DNA of 59,953 nucleotides, from NCBI RefSeq assembly GCF_003326755.1, contig NZ_JPWH01000028.1, positions 1 through 59,953 on the forward strand, written 5' to 3'. A program made the translations under genes and the position numbers. The notes beneath the pieces are model-generated. The model was not told where the DNA came from, did no database searches, and was given only the letters and a program-made list of their open reading frames with translations. This document shows, in pieces, positions 1-9,173 of this stretch (its first letter is position 1; every line of letters begins with the position of its first letter). The DNA comes from Thalassospira profundimaris (GTDB taxonomy: Bacteria; Pseudomonadota; Alphaproteobacteria; Rhodospirillales; Thalassospiraceae).

Positions 1-13
1 TTTGCGCAGGCTC

Positions 14-93
14 AGCAAGGGCAAAGCCCGCTGCAAAATCTGGCCCCCGCAACCAATAAAAAGCCCTGCCATCTTTTGATGGCGGGGTTTTTT
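14..93 (+). repeat. Left copy of ~80 bp imperfect direct repeat with terminator
   Basis: This stretch matches 4694-4773 in the same orientation. The shared parts are AGCAAGGGC..AGCCCG..GCAAAAT, followed by the hairpin GCCCTGCCAT..GATGGCGGGG and a T-run. The two copies bracket the FAD oxidase/TRAP operon. A short open frame reaching in from the left edge stops at 57-59, just before the hairpin, so the hairpin may end transcription of a gene lying left of the window. The similarity was aligned by eye. Confidence 0.55.
61..93 (+). terminator. Rho-independent terminator
   Basis: The stem CCCTGCCAT/ATGGCGGGG (one G-U pair) has a short T-rich loop and is followed by six T residues. It is placed to end a rightward transcript entering from outside the window. 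Confidence 0.75.
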
Positions 94-217
94 ATTTATT
101 CCGGTGTTTGCTTTAAACTGATGATCTTCCTGCGTTATGAGGCTGTTCCGGGGGAAGGTCAAAAGACGTAAAGATGTGCTTCTCTGGAGCTGGATGCATG
201 CCTGACATGTTAGTTCG

Positions 218-246
218 TTGACATTAATATGACAAGCTGCAACTAT
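218..246 (+). promoter_or_regulatory. Candidate sigma-70 promoter of the oxidase/TRAP operon
   Basis: A perfect -35 hexamer TTGACA (218-223) is followed by a 17 bp spacer and a weak -10, AACTAT (241-246). A small palindrome, CTAATGTATTAG, lies just downstream and before the ribosome binding site, and could be an operator. No regulator gene for the operon is visible in the window. Confidence 0.45.
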
Positions 247-283
247 CGGGCAAAACTAATGTATTAGAGGAGGAATACGGCGC

Positions 284-1702
284 ATGGACGGAGGAGTCCC
301 CAATCCTGCATGTCAGTCAAAGGTGCTGGCCGCGATGCTATCTGGACTGCCCGAGATCGCGCGCGCCGCGCTGGTCGATCCGGTGCCGCCACGTAACTGG
401 AACGATTGGTCAGCCCTCGCGCCGGAAGCGCCTGCCGCGTTGTTTTGCCCGCGTTCTGTCGAGCAGGTTTCGGCGATCCTTGCCGCCGCGAATGCCGCAC
501 GGGTACCGGTGGTGCCGCAGGGCGGTCTGACCGGCCTATGCGGCGGGGCACGGCCGATTGCGGGCGGCATCGCATTGTCGCTCGAAAAAATGGTTGGCAT
601 CGAGGAAATCGATGAAGCGTCGGCCACGATGACTGTGCTGGCCGGGACACCGCTCGAGACCATCCAGAAGGCTGCCGCCGAGCGCGGGATGTTCTTCTCG
701 CTGGACCTTGGCGCACGTGGGTCCTGTGCTATCGGCGGCAATGCCGGGACCAATGCGGGCGGTAATCGGGTGATCCGCTATGGGATGATGCGCGACCTCG
801 TCCTTGGTGCCGAGGTGGTGTTGCCTGATGGCACCGTCGTTAACGCGCTGTCCAAGCTCATCAAGAACAACACTGGCTACGACGTGCGTCAGCTTTTTAT
901 CGGGTCGGAGGGCACGCTTGGGGTGATCACGCGATTGGTGCTTCGCCTGCACCCGGCGCCCGGCTGTACCCATGCGGCGATTTGCGGCCTGCGCGATTAT
1001 GGCAAGGTTGTTGATCTGCTGCGCGGCGCGCGGCGCCAGCTGGGACCGATGCTCTCGGCCTTCGAGGCGATGTGGCCCGACTATTGGCAGGTGGCCTGCG
1101 CCGTCCCGGGAGTGCGCGACCCGCTTGATGGGACCCACGCCCACACCGTACTGATCGAGGCACAGGGCACTGACGAAAATATCGACGGCCCGCGCTTCAT
1201 GGCTTTTCTCGAATCAATGTTTGATGAGGGGATCATCGACGACGCGGCGATTTCGCAGAGTCTCTCGGATGTGCAGTCCTTCTGGGGCGTACGCGACGCC
1301 TGTGCCGAGTTCAAGACCACGCTGGGCCCGCACCATGCCTATGATGTCGGTCTGCCCACGGGCCAGATGGACGCCTTCGCCGACGCCTGCCGGGCCGCCG
1401 TGGCAAAAGCCGTGCCGGGAGGGCGCTCCGTCTATTACGGGCATATCGGTGATGGAAACCTGCACCTTCTGGCCTGGGTGCCAGGGGCAGATCCGCAACC
1501 CGGCGAGATGCTGGACGAGGCGGTCTATGCCACCGTACGCGCCTTTGGCGGATCGGTCTCGGCCGAGCACGGGATCGGCACGACCAAGAAGAAATACCTT
1601 GAATTCTCTCGCACTCCCGAAGAGCTCGATGTGATGCGGCGGGTCAAACACGCGCTTGATCCCAACGGCATCCTGAACCCAGGCAAGGTGATCGACACAT
1701 GA
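284..1702 (+). CDS. FAD-linked 2-hydroxyacid oxidase/dehydrogenase (GlcD/D-LDH family)
   Basis: A 472-residue flavoprotein that should oxidise a 2-hydroxy acid such as a D-lactate- or D-2-hydroxyglutarate-like compound to the 2-oxo acid. The N-terminal PCMH-type FAD-binding domain shows PQGGLTGLCGGA near residue 78, GNAGTNAGGNRVIRYG near 155 and GSEGTLGVITRL near 208. The C-terminal FAD-oxidase domain shows GHIGDGNLHL and SAEHGIGTTKKK, and ends in LDPNGILNPGK, all typical of the family. Length is normal. The ATG follows a strong AGAGGAGG site by about ten bases. Its stop overlaps the start of the TRAP small permease (ATGA), so the two are translationally coupled. The imported substrate is therefore probably the hydroxy acid, but its identity cannot be read from sequence. 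Confidence 0.9.
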   Translation: MDGGVPNPACQSKVLAAMLSGLPEIARAALVDPVPPRNWNDWSALAPEAPAALFCPRSVEQVSAILAAANAARVPVVPQGGLTGLCGGARPIAGGIALSLEKMVGIEEIDEASATMTVLAGTPLETIQKAAAERGMFFSLDLGARGSCAIGGNAGTNAGGNRVIRYGMMRDLVLGAEVVLPDGTVVNALSKLIKNNTGYDVRQLFIGSEGTLGVITRLVLRLHPAPGCTHAAICGLRDYGKVVDLLRGARRQLGPMLSAFEAMWPDYWQVACAVPGVRDPLDGTHAHTVLIEAQGTDENIDGPRFMAFLESMFDEGIIDDAAISQSLSDVQSFWGVRDACAEFKTTLGPHHAYDVGLPTGQMDAFADACRAAVAKAVPGGRSVYYGHIGDGNLHLLAWVPGADPQPGEMLDEAVYATVRAFGGSVSAEHGIGTTKKKYLEFSRTPEELDVMRRVKHALDPNGILNPGKVIDT

Positions 1703-2223
1703 AGCTGCTTCGCTTGCTGGAAGCGCATTTCGAGCGCGCGATCCTTGCCACCATCCTCTTTGCACTGGTCACGATCCTCGCGGCACAGGTGGTGTTTCGC
1801 TACGTCCTTGGGTCACCGCTGGTCTGGTCCGAGGAACTGGCCCGCTACCTGTTGGTCTGGTGCACCTTCATCGGGGTGAGCCTCGCCGTTCGCGAAGGCC
1901 GCAATATCTCGGTCGATCTGCTTCCGGTGCTCTGCGGACCGCGCTTTCTGCGCGTCTTTGCTGTGTTGGCACTACTTGGCGCGGGCCTCTTCTTCGCCCT
2001 GATGGTCTGGTATTCGGTGCCGCTCACCGAACGGATCGCAAGGATCGGACAGGCCTCACCGGGGCTGGGGATTCAGATGTGGCTGGTTTACCTCGCGGTG
2101 CCGGTGGGCATGGGGATGGCTTTTCTGCGCGCCCTGCAAGCCCTTTGTCTGCTGATCCGTAACGGCGCTGTTCCCGGCCATGAGCAGACGGATAACCATA
2201 CCGTCATCAACGAAGACGTTTAG
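1699..2223 (+). CDS. dctQ: TRAP transporter small permease (DctQ family)
   Basis: A 174-residue inner-membrane protein with four hydrophobic segments. Between the first two lies the family signature SPLVWSEELARYLLVW, and the second is followed by FIGVSLAVREGRNISVDLL. DctQ proteins form the small membrane subunit of TRAP transporters, which move organic acids into the cell with a sodium or proton gradient. The ATG overlaps the oxidase stop by four bases, and the large permease begins nine bases after its stop. The hydrophilic C-terminal tail is short and unremarkable. Confidence 0.92.
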   Translation: MKLLRLLEAHFERAILATILFALVTILAAQVVFRYVLGSPLVWSEELARYLLVWCTFIGVSLAVREGRNISVDLLPVLCGPRFLRVFAVLALLGAGLFFALMVWYSVPLTERIARIGQASPGLGIQMWLVYLAVPVGMGMAFLRALQALCLLIRNGAVPGHEQTDNHTVINEDV

Positions 2224-2232
2224 GGGACCCTG

Positions 2233-3510
2233 ATGCTTGCCGCTTATTCTCTTGGTTTCTTTATCGTCGTCTTGCTGCTGAGCATTCCGGTCGCCTTTGC
2301 GCTCGGCTATGCGGCACTGCTGCCTGGCTGGTTTGGGGCTCCGGCCAATCCGGGGCAAGTGGTGCGCTCGATTGTGACCGCGCTTGACAGCTTCCCGCTT
2401 CTGGCCGTACCGCTGTTCATTTTGGCGGGCGAGATCATGACGCAAGGCGGGTTGGCCCGTCGTCTGTTCAGCTTTGCCGATGCGGTCTTCGGCCGCTTTC
2501 GTGGTGGCTTGGCAATGTCTACCGTGGCGGCATGTATGCTGTTCGGAGCCATCTCCGGCAGCTCGCCAGCGACGGTGGCCGCGATTGGCTCTATGGCCGT
2601 GCCGTTGCTGGTGGCGCGCGGCTATGATCTTCGGTTCGCGACCGCGCTGATCACGGCGGCAGGCACGCTAGGTGTCATTGTTCCGCCCTCGATTCCGATG
2701 ATCATCTATGGCATGTCCGCGCAGGTCTCGGTCTCGGCACTGTTCATTGGTGGCATTGGCCCCGCCCTGGTGATTGGCTCGCTGCTGATGCTCTATGCTC
2801 ATTTTTATGGTCGCAAGCACGCCGCGCGTATCACCTCTGATGCGGGAACGGTGAGTACAGTGAAGGCCTTCCGCGAAAGCTTCTGGGCCCTCGTTGCGCC
2901 GGTTTTTGTGCTTGGCGGAATCTATGCAGGAGCCTTCACCCCAACCGAGGCAGCAGCCATCGCCTGTGTGTATGGCGGCTTTGTTTCGATGGTGATTTTC
3001 CGCGAACTCTCGCCTTCCGATCTGGGGCGCGTGCTGGTCAATACAGGTCTTACCATCGCACCGATCTTGATCATTGCAGGGACGGGGGCAGCACTCGGTC
3101 GCGTGCTGACACTTCTCCAGGTGCCCGCTGCCATTGGCGAATTCATTGGCGGCGCGATTGACGAGCGGATCATTCTGCTGCTGCTGATCAACCTGATCCT
3201 GCTTGGCGTTGGTATGGTCATGGAAACGCTTTCGGCAATCATCGTGTTGACCCCGATCCTGCTGCCTGTGCTTGCGCCTTACGGCGTTGATCCAGTGCAT
3301 TTCGGGCTGATCATGGTGGTCAATCTCGCGATTGGCTTTGCCACACCGCCGGTGGGGGTGAACATCTATGTCGCGAGCGGCATCACCAAGCTTTCGGTGA
3401 TCCAGATATGCCGTGGTCTCGTGATCCCCATCGCCTTGCTCATCGTCGGCCTTCTGGTCGTCACCTATTGGCCGGGGCTGACGCTCTGGCTGCCAAGTCT
3501 CGCCGGCTGA
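2233..3510 (+). CDS. dctM: TRAP transporter large permease (DctM family)
   Basis: A 425-residue polytopic membrane protein, normal length for DctM, with about twelve hydrophobic segments. Family signatures include LDSFPLLAVPLFILAGEIM near residue 55, GAISGSSPATVAAIGSM near 105, TLGVIVPPSIPMIIYG near 145 and GFATPPVGVNIYVASG near 375. It forms the transport channel together with DctQ and receives substrate from the periplasmic DctP. The gene has a GGGGACC-type ribosome binding region and sits in the middle of the operon. Confidence 0.95.
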   Translation: MLAAYSLGFFIVVLLLSIPVAFALGYAALLPGWFGAPANPGQVVRSIVTALDSFPLLAVPLFILAGEIMTQGGLARRLFSFADAVFGRFRGGLAMSTVAACMLFGAISGSSPATVAAIGSMAVPLLVARGYDLRFATALITAAGTLGVIVPPSIPMIIYGMSAQVSVSALFIGGIGPALVIGSLLMLYAHFYGRKHAARITSDAGTVSTVKAFRESFWALVAPVFVLGGIYAGAFTPTEAAAIACVYGGFVSMVIFRELSPSDLGRVLVNTGLTIAPILIIAGTGAALGRVLTLLQVPAAIGEFIGGAIDERIILLLLINLILLGVGMVMETLSAIIVLTPILLPVLAPYGVDPVHFGLIMVVNLAIGFATPPVGVNIYVASGITKLSVIQICRGLVIPIALLIVGLLVVTYWPGLTLWLPSLAG

Positions 3511-3547
3511 TCGCCGACGCGTAAAAACCTACAGGGAGGAACCAACA

Positions 3548-4552
3548 ATGAACCTGAAGAAGCTTTCCATATCGGCACTGTTCGTGCTTGGCACGTCGAT
3601 GTCCGCCTCGGCGGCGGATTATACGATGATCCTCGCTCACACGCTGAACGACAAATCGCATCCGCTCTATCAGGCGTTTGACAAAATCGAGAAGGATATC
3701 GAGGAAAAATCCGGCGGCCGTATCGACGTGCAGCAGCAGGGCGGCGGCGCATTGGGCGGCGACCGCGAGCTGATGGAATCCCTTATGCTCGGCGACATAC
3801 AGTTCGTGCCGATTTCGACCTCGGGTGCGGTCCAGTTCGTGCCGGAATTCGCAGCCTTCGAAATTCCTTATGTCTTCCCGACCGACACAGCGAAGCTCCG
3901 CAAGATCCTCAATGACAGCGAGTTTTCGGCCTTTATCGATAACAAGCTGGCAGAGAAAGGTATCAAGTTCGGTTTGTTCTATAATGCCGGCTTCCGGCAG
4001 CTTACGACCTCCGAAGTCGCGGTGCATACGCCAGAGGACATCAAGTCGAACAATCTGCGTATCCGCGTGCCCGAGAATCCCTATTCGGTCGCGACCTGGA
4101 AAGCGATTGGCGCCGCCCCGACCCCGATTGCCTTTCCCGAGCTTTATGGTGCGCTGCAGCAGAATGTGGTGGACGGCCAGGAAAACCCCTTTGGGCACAT
4201 CCTCTCGCAGCGTTTCTACGAGGTGCAGAAATACCTGACCACAACCAGCCACATCCTGCTGGCTAACGTGAACCTCATCAACAAGGAGTGGTATGACAGC
4301 CTGCCCGAGGACCTGCAGCAGGTGGTCGACCAGGTGCTGGTGGATGCTGCCAACTTTGAATGGGACGTGCAGGACGAAATGCTGAGCAAGCAGCGCGCAC
4401 AGATCGCCGAACATATGGAGATTATCGACCTTAACGAGGACGAACTGCAGCAGTTCCGCGACGCGACTGCGCCGCTGCAGGACATGGTGCGTGACAAAAT
4501 CGGTGACGAGGCCGTGGACTCGCTGCTCAGTGCGATCAATGCCAACAGCTAA
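3548..4552 (+). CDS. dctP: TRAP transporter periplasmic substrate-binding protein (DctP family)
   Basis: A 334-residue secreted binding protein. A signal peptide of about 22 residues ends at SMSASAA, just before the mature DYTMILAHTLNDKSHP. The DctP fold is shown by SGGRIDVQQQGGGALGGDRE, by NNLRIRVPENPYSVATWKA, whose arginine normally pairs with the carboxylate of the ligand, and by GALQQNVVDGQENP. The start follows AGGGAGG. It is the last gene of the operon and is followed by a strong GC-rich hairpin. The ligand is probably a 2-hydroxy acid, inferred only from the cotranscribed oxidase. Confidence 0.93.
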   Translation: MNLKKLSISALFVLGTSMSASAADYTMILAHTLNDKSHPLYQAFDKIEKDIEEKSGGRIDVQQQGGGALGGDRELMESLMLGDIQFVPISTSGAVQFVPEFAAFEIPYVFPTDTAKLRKILNDSEFSAFIDNKLAEKGIKFGLFYNAGFRQLTTSEVAVHTPEDIKSNNLRIRVPENPYSVATWKAIGAAPTPIAFPELYGALQQNVVDGQENPFGHILSQRFYEVQKYLTTTSHILLANVNLINKEWYDSLPEDLQQVVDQVLVDAANFEWDVQDEMLSKQRAQIAEHMEIIDLNEDELQQFRDATAPLQDMVRDKIGDEAVDSLLSAINANS

Positions 4553-4561
4553 AAAGACACA

Positions 4562-4594
4562 GGTGTGGGGCGGCACGTTTGGCCGCCCCACACC
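4562..4594 (+). terminator. Strong GC hairpin after dctP
   Basis: A perfect 13 bp stem, GGTGTGGGGCGGC/GCCGCCCCACACC, has a 7-base loop and begins nine bases after the dctP stop. It lacks a T-run, so it may protect the mRNA end or need help from Rho. A second, T-run hairpin follows at 4735. Confidence 0.6.
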
Positions 4595-4693
4595 GTCGCC
4601 CGCTCCGCGCTTAATTTCAGGTTGGGAAAAGGGGCGGAAGGTATGAAACCGCTGGATTTTTCGGATGCATAAAAGGCGTTCATTCTGAAGTAC

Positions 4694-4773
4694 GGCAAGG
4701 GCGGAGCCCGCAGCAAAATGTGACCTCGGACATGAAAAAAGCCCTGCCATTTTTTTGATGGCGGGGCTTTTTG
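4694..4773 (+). repeat. Right copy of ~80 bp imperfect direct repeat with terminator
   Basis: This matches 14-93, with differences mainly in the middle. The copy carries the short remnant frame YGKGGARSKM-stop (stop at 4721), immediately before the hairpin. It lies between the end of dctP and the end of the leftward DUF2207 gene. Confidence 0.55.
4735..4773. terminator. Bidirectional Rho-independent terminator
   Basis: The stem GCCCTGCCAT/ATGGCGGGGC is flanked by A6 on the left and T5 on the right, so it can work in both directions. It would end the TRAP operon (rightward) and the DUF2207 gene (leftward). Confidence 0.8.
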
Positions 4774-4830
4774 CGGGCTTTTGGGGGGCAGATATTGTTG
4801 GACCCGTTGGGGGAAATTACGGGGGCTGCA

Positions 4831-6819
4831 TTACCAGCCGCCGCCACCACCACCGCCGCCCCCACCGCCGGAGAAGCCGCCGCCGCCGGAAAATCCGCCG
4901 CCACTGCCAGACCCGGTGGTGGAAATGCAGCTCGTCAGATTGGTGGAAAGGGACTGGCAGGCATCGAAAATCTGGCTGCCGCTGTCACCTGTAGAATAGA
5001 AGGAAGAATGTAGTCCCAGCGGGATGGTATTTCTGAATCTGTAGAGATCATCGGATCTTAAAACGCGATCAAATGCGGTGCTCCATTCAGAGTCCATCTT
5101 AAGGGCGACAGCAAACGGAAGCAGCCCTGGCAGGGCTTCTCTTTCGCTGCGATTGGCGTGACGGGCCTTGCCCATGCGCTCAAGATAGCGTTTCAGTCCC
5201 TTGATCTCTGCCTCACGCGCCTGCCCTTCTGGCGTGGGATGACCGATGCGCAACGCAAATACCCAGAACAGGATGGGGGTTGCAACAAGCCCGATGGCAG
5301 CAAGCCATCCCAGCGCACCTTCCACCAGGCCGACAAAAAGCCACATCAGGCAGCCGGGGATCAGCCCGGCGCCCAAGCCACTACCGAGAGAATTGCATAA
5401 TGTTTCAGATGATCCTTTGGCCCCAAGGGCCCCCATCAACAGACCAAGCCATATCACCGCAAGCGGCGTATAGCGCAAGAGTTCCGCGCCGTCATGAAGG
5501 CTGGTCAAGGCTATTGCCGAGGCGAGAGCGGTACACAAAATGGCAGCGGCAAGTTTCCATTTGCCATGCCAGATGTAGTATTTCCGACCGTGTTCCTCGC
5601 GCAGGGCGTTGCTGAAATTGTCAAAAACACGCCGGAGCTTTTTCCGGTTTTTACGCTCGACAAGGATATCTCCCCCTTCTGCCTGCAGGCCTGAGATAAG
5701 GGCTTCTTCTTCGGGGGCCAGGGTGAGGGTGTCCGGTTTGGGGGCATCCTTGTTTAAAATAATCCGCCAGGCTTTTCCGACGGGTTCGATGGTCATCAGG
5801 CCGCGTAGCCCGAGATTGAGGATGGTTGCAATCATGGCGGAATGACCAACCATGCGTTTTTGCGCAATATACTGGACCTGTGCGGGTGTTACGCCTTGGG
5901 GGGGATTCCGGCGCTCGATGACACGTGGTTCTTCGCCATGCGTGTGCGATGTGTGTTTGATCCACCGGGCGCTTAGGAACAAAAACCCGCCGAGAATGAT
6001 CAGGCCGACGACAGAAATTGTCCCGCCCAGGCTCCCGCGCAGCGTCCACCAGAGCCGTTGCTGCCAGCCTGGTTCGCTGATGAAGCCCTGGGGAAAGGTA
6101 ACAGCAACGGTCAACCCCTCTTTGGGCGCAAGGAACTGGTAGGTTGATATGTCAACTGTGCCGTCGCCAGAACTGGAACTGCGGATGGCATTGGAGTTTG
6201 TTGAACCATATGGACCGGTAAATCCCTGTAGACTGGTTGCTGCCGCACCTTCTGGCAGGTGAATGGTGGCCGATGCCCGGTCAATCGGTAAGGCCCAATA
6301 GGAACCTGTAACGTTCCAGTACAGTTTGTCCTGATTTTCAAGCTGTCTGATTTGTGGGCCTGTGCGATAGGTCAGCTCAAAGCTGTGGCGGCCCCTCGGG
6401 ATACTGGTTTGGGAATCGCCCAGATAAATCCGGATATAGCCATCGCGGCGTGCCACGTGCATTGGCACCGGTTTGTCGTCCAGTTTGGCGGACAGCACTT
6501 CCAGGGCACCGGCATTGATGCCGCCTTCCGGTGTTTCTCCGGCGATGGGCAGGTCGCGATAGATACCGTGATTTATCCGGTATCCTTCCGACTGAACTTG
6601 CAGAGTTTCGGTAATGGTCAGGCGTCCTGTGGCGCCGACGACGATGTCGCTGTGAAACTGCTGGATTTTTTCGCGTGCGGATGCAGGTGTGATACAGGCA
6701 AGAAGCAGCAGGAAGCCTAGCAGTGACGCCGTCGTACCATGACTGAGATATTTCAAAATTCGATCTATTTTAAGTTTATTGGAAGAATGAATTTTTTGAA
6801 AAATTGCCCAAGATCCCAT
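4831..6819 (-). CDS. DUF2207 membrane protein with poly-glycine tail
   Basis: A 662-residue protein matching the DUF2207 family. An N-terminal hydrophobic signal segment ending at ITPASA is followed by an extracytoplasmic beta-rich domain (about residues 50-260) with YRINHGIYRDLPI, YWNVTGSYWALPI and LTVAVTFPQGFISEPG. Next come a transmembrane segment, a cytoplasmic stretch, two to three clustered transmembrane segments (about 415-515) and a C-terminal glycine-rich tail (GGGFSGGGGGFSGGGG-like) ending in W. The function of DUF2207 proteins is not established. The chosen ATG leaves about 30 residues before the hydrophobic core; an in-frame TTG at about residue 22 is an alternative. It is divergent from the secreted-protein operon at 7014. 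Confidence 0.88.
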   Translation of the reverse strand: MGSWAIFQKIHSSNKLKIDRILKYLSHGTTASLLGFLLLLACITPASAREKIQQFHSDIVVGATGRLTITETLQVQSEGYRINHGIYRDLPIAGETPEGGINAGALEVLSAKLDDKPVPMHVARRDGYIRIYLGDSQTSIPRGRHSFELTYRTGPQIRQLENQDKLYWNVTGSYWALPIDRASATIHLPEGAAATSLQGFTGPYGSTNSNAIRSSSSGDGTVDISTYQFLAPKEGLTVAVTFPQGFISEPGWQQRLWWTLRGSLGGTISVVGLIILGGFLFLSARWIKHTSHTHGEEPRVIERRNPPQGVTPAQVQYIAQKRMVGHSAMIATILNLGLRGLMTIEPVGKAWRIILNKDAPKPDTLTLAPEEEALISGLQAEGGDILVERKNRKKLRRVFDNFSNALREEHGRKYYIWHGKWKLAAAILCTALASAIALTSLHDGAELLRYTPLAVIWLGLLMGALGAKGSSETLCNSLGSGLGAGLIPGCLMWLFVGLVEGALGWLAAIGLVATPILFWVFALRIGHPTPEGQAREAEIKGLKRYLERMGKARHANRSEREALPGLLPFAVALKMDSEWSTAFDRVLRSDDLYRFRNTIPLGLHSSFYSTGDSGSQIFDACQSLSTNLTSCISTTGSGSGGGFSGGGGFSGGGGGGGGGGGW
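4834..4905 (-). repeat. Glycine-codon low-complexity tract
   Basis: This GC-rich triplet tract encodes the poly-glycine/serine/phenylalanine tail of the DUF2207 protein. Such tails with a terminal aromatic residue recur in this family and in TPM-domain proteins, so the tract is a family trait rather than a sequencing artefact. Confidence 0.8.
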
Positions 6820-6839
6820 GATGAATTACCGACAGTTTT

Positions 6840-6876
6840 TTAAGACGATTTGTTCCATATGTACTGTTAAGACGAT
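6840..6876. repeat. 10 bp direct repeat in divergent promoter region
   Basis: TTAAGACGAT occurs at 6840-6849 and again at 6867-6876, in an AT-rich stretch between the divergent starts at 6819 and 7014. The 27 bp period (about 2.5 turns) could mark binding of a tandem regulator. No factor is known for it. Confidence 0.4.
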
Positions 6877-7013
6877 ATTATATAACGAAAATTATTCATA
6901 AACAAATTTTCCGGTCAAGATGACATGTTCCGGGAAGATTTCCGTAAAAACAACTTAGGGTACTTGTCTCTGCGTGCTGCTTCCTTCATGTTTCGATGAT
7001 TAAAGGAGATAGC

Positions 7014-9173
7014 ATGATTAAAAGATGTTTCTGCTGGTCGGCCCTGTTTGTCACCGCCATGTCCGGGATGGCCCAGGCCGAGACCATTGTATTCAATCCG
7101 CCCGCCGGGAGCGAGCGAACCTATCATTTTGAAGTTTCCATGAGCTCCGGGATCGTGAAACCCGACGGGTATGTTGATCACGAATCCTTTTCGACGCTGA
7201 CACGGTTCAAGGTTGCGGGGCGTGAGGGCGATAATCGCGTCAGTCTTGAGACCTTCCCGTTATATTTTTCCTATAGCGATGGACCACGGACAGTGAGCAG
7301 CGCGTTGGGGGATTTTCCCGACGATCTTGCCAAATTGATGCGCGAAGGGTTTGTCGTTTCGCTGGATACGGAAAGCCACCAGATTACGTCGTTTGCGCCG
7401 CGCGGGGATGGAGAAATGCCTGGTGCTATGCGCAATATGATTAGTAATCAGCTTGCCCAGCCGATGACGCCGGTTGCGATCACGGTAGAGGAAAACTGGC
7501 ACACAACCGGTAAAATGTCGGGCATCGACAATGTTGATATTACCGTGAGCAAAGTGACGCCGGACAAGGTTTATATTCGTTACGAAGGTCATGCGGATGA
7601 CTTGAAAATGTCGGGGCTCTCGGTTGTTGCGCGCAAGACCGGCTGGGTTGAAAGTGCGGTTCTGACTGTTGAAAACCGTTCGCCGAGAGGAAAAGACAAA
7701 GAGCGTTTTCTGCGGCAAACCATTGTGATGACGACAGCAGAATCGCCCTATCCATTGCCTGATGCCCGTTTTAAAAGAGACCAGAAATGGAGTGACATGA
7801 AAACCGGGCCGCTGCCGTCGATTTTGGCGCAACCGGACCCTGATCTGGTTTTCCCGGATGCGCCGGGGACTGTCGATAAATATAACGACATTCTGGTAGC
7901 GGAGTTTGATCACGATGTTGGCGGCGGCTTTCATATTGGCCGTTTTGCCGTTCACGATTTGCAACTTTTTGATCAGAAGACGGCATTGGATACGGCCTTT
8001 ATCGCCGATTACCCCGGGACATATGCAGTTTCGGATAACGTTTCCAGAACGATGTTCCAGGCGCGTCCGATCGGTATTGGTGATGCGCGTGATAACCTGC
8101 GCAAGGCAACCGAAATGCGGGCCAAGGTGGACTGGTTCCCTGCCAGCCCCTTTACCATGACATTGCATCCGAACAAGGACGGCACGGCCCATGTTGCGCA
8201 AAATGGTGCGTCGGTCCGGCTCACGCCAACCGATGACGGATATGAATTGCTGGCATCTGGCAAGCCCTGGGATTATTTCGCGTTTTCTTTTCCGGAAGGA
8301 AGCAAGGTTAAGGCGCGCTTTTATGCCGATGATCGTGGGCCAGACTGGCTCTCATCGGAGGAAAGCCTGGCCCGTCGACTGGCACAACCCAATTACAGCG
8401 CCGTCAGGATTCCGCTAAAGACCGATAAAGTTCCGGCGAAAATTGATATCCGCGTTTTCCGCTATACTGAAGACCCGAAGGTCAGCAAAGAAGTGGTTTT
8501 TCTGACCAAGCGCGGCGCGCGCCTGGACCCTGAGATCGAACCCAAATTACAGCCGCTTTTTGCCGAAGGTGCACCGCCGGCACTGGGCGATGTGACGCCC
8601 GATGGCCTGGATCTTGCGTCTCTTCGTTTTTCGCTCGCGACAGAACAGGCGCAGTATTGCCGTGCGGCGCTTGAAAAACCTGCATCGCTGGCGAGGCATG
8701 ATCTGGTTTTCAAAAAGACACAGCCCGACAGTCAGCCCGGCGTCACCGTGTGGGAAATGCAAACCGATGATGGTATTCGCCAGCATTTTTATGGTCACGA
8801 CCCGGTTACGGTTGTGCTGAACTGCGATGCGAAGATTGAATGGCAGGAAACCGCTGTGAAACCGGACCCAGAACGGCCCTGGCAGATTGATCTCGAGGCT
8901 TTGGGTACTGCATCAAGCATGACAATCGCGGAATTTAACAGGCGTTTTCGCATTGTTGATGCCGATGGCACGGCACTGGCACTGGTATCCCCCGGGGAGG
9001 CGCCTTTGTCGCCGACCGACACACTGGCGTCCGCCCTGTTTGAAGATGGGCATATTCGCGCGGCAGGAAGACCGGCCCGTATTTTGAAGGCAGTTGAAAA
9101 AGACCAGCAGGTCAGCCGCCGCATCGAGGCCCGTTTCCCTGATTTGCCCGAACCGTGGGAGGACGCACAATGA
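7014..9173 (+). CDS. Secreted protein of unknown function, 719 aa
   Basis: I do not recognise the family. The ATG at 7014 is preferred over the one at 6996 because AAAGGAGAT sits four to twelve bases before it. It gives a clean signal peptide ending MSGMAQA, before the mature ETIVFNPPAGSERTY. The rest is soluble and beta-strand-rich with no transmembrane segment. The first half (about residues 20-240) resembles periplasmic proteins that open with a TYHFEVSM-type strand and carry a VEENWHTTG segment. No catalytic motif is evident. The stop overlaps the start of the MORN-like gene (ATGA), so the two are cotranslated. Confidence 0.8.
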   Translation: MIKRCFCWSALFVTAMSGMAQAETIVFNPPAGSERTYHFEVSMSSGIVKPDGYVDHESFSTLTRFKVAGREGDNRVSLETFPLYFSYSDGPRTVSSALGDFPDDLAKLMREGFVVSLDTESHQITSFAPRGDGEMPGAMRNMISNQLAQPMTPVAITVEENWHTTGKMSGIDNVDITVSKVTPDKVYIRYEGHADDLKMSGLSVVARKTGWVESAVLTVENRSPRGKDKERFLRQTIVMTTAESPYPLPDARFKRDQKWSDMKTGPLPSILAQPDPDLVFPDAPGTVDKYNDILVAEFDHDVGGGFHIGRFAVHDLQLFDQKTALDTAFIADYPGTYAVSDNVSRTMFQARPIGIGDARDNLRKATEMRAKVDWFPASPFTMTLHPNKDGTAHVAQNGASVRLTPTDDGYELLASGKPWDYFAFSFPEGSKVKARFYADDRGPDWLSSEESLARRLAQPNYSAVRIPLKTDKVPAKIDIRVFRYTEDPKVSKEVVFLTKRGARLDPEIEPKLQPLFAEGAPPALGDVTPDGLDLASLRFSLATEQAQYCRAALEKPASLARHDLVFKKTQPDSQPGVTVWEMQTDDGIRQHFYGHDPVTVVLNCDAKIEWQETAVKPDPERPWQIDLEALGTASSMTIAEFNRRFRIVDADGTALALVSPGEAPLSPTDTLASALFEDGHIRAAGRPARILKAVEKDQQVSRRIEARFPDLPEPWEDAQ

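Noticed and set aside
1..59. Tail of a gene entering from the left edge
   Set aside because: A frame stops just before the terminator, but too few codons are visible to support a call.
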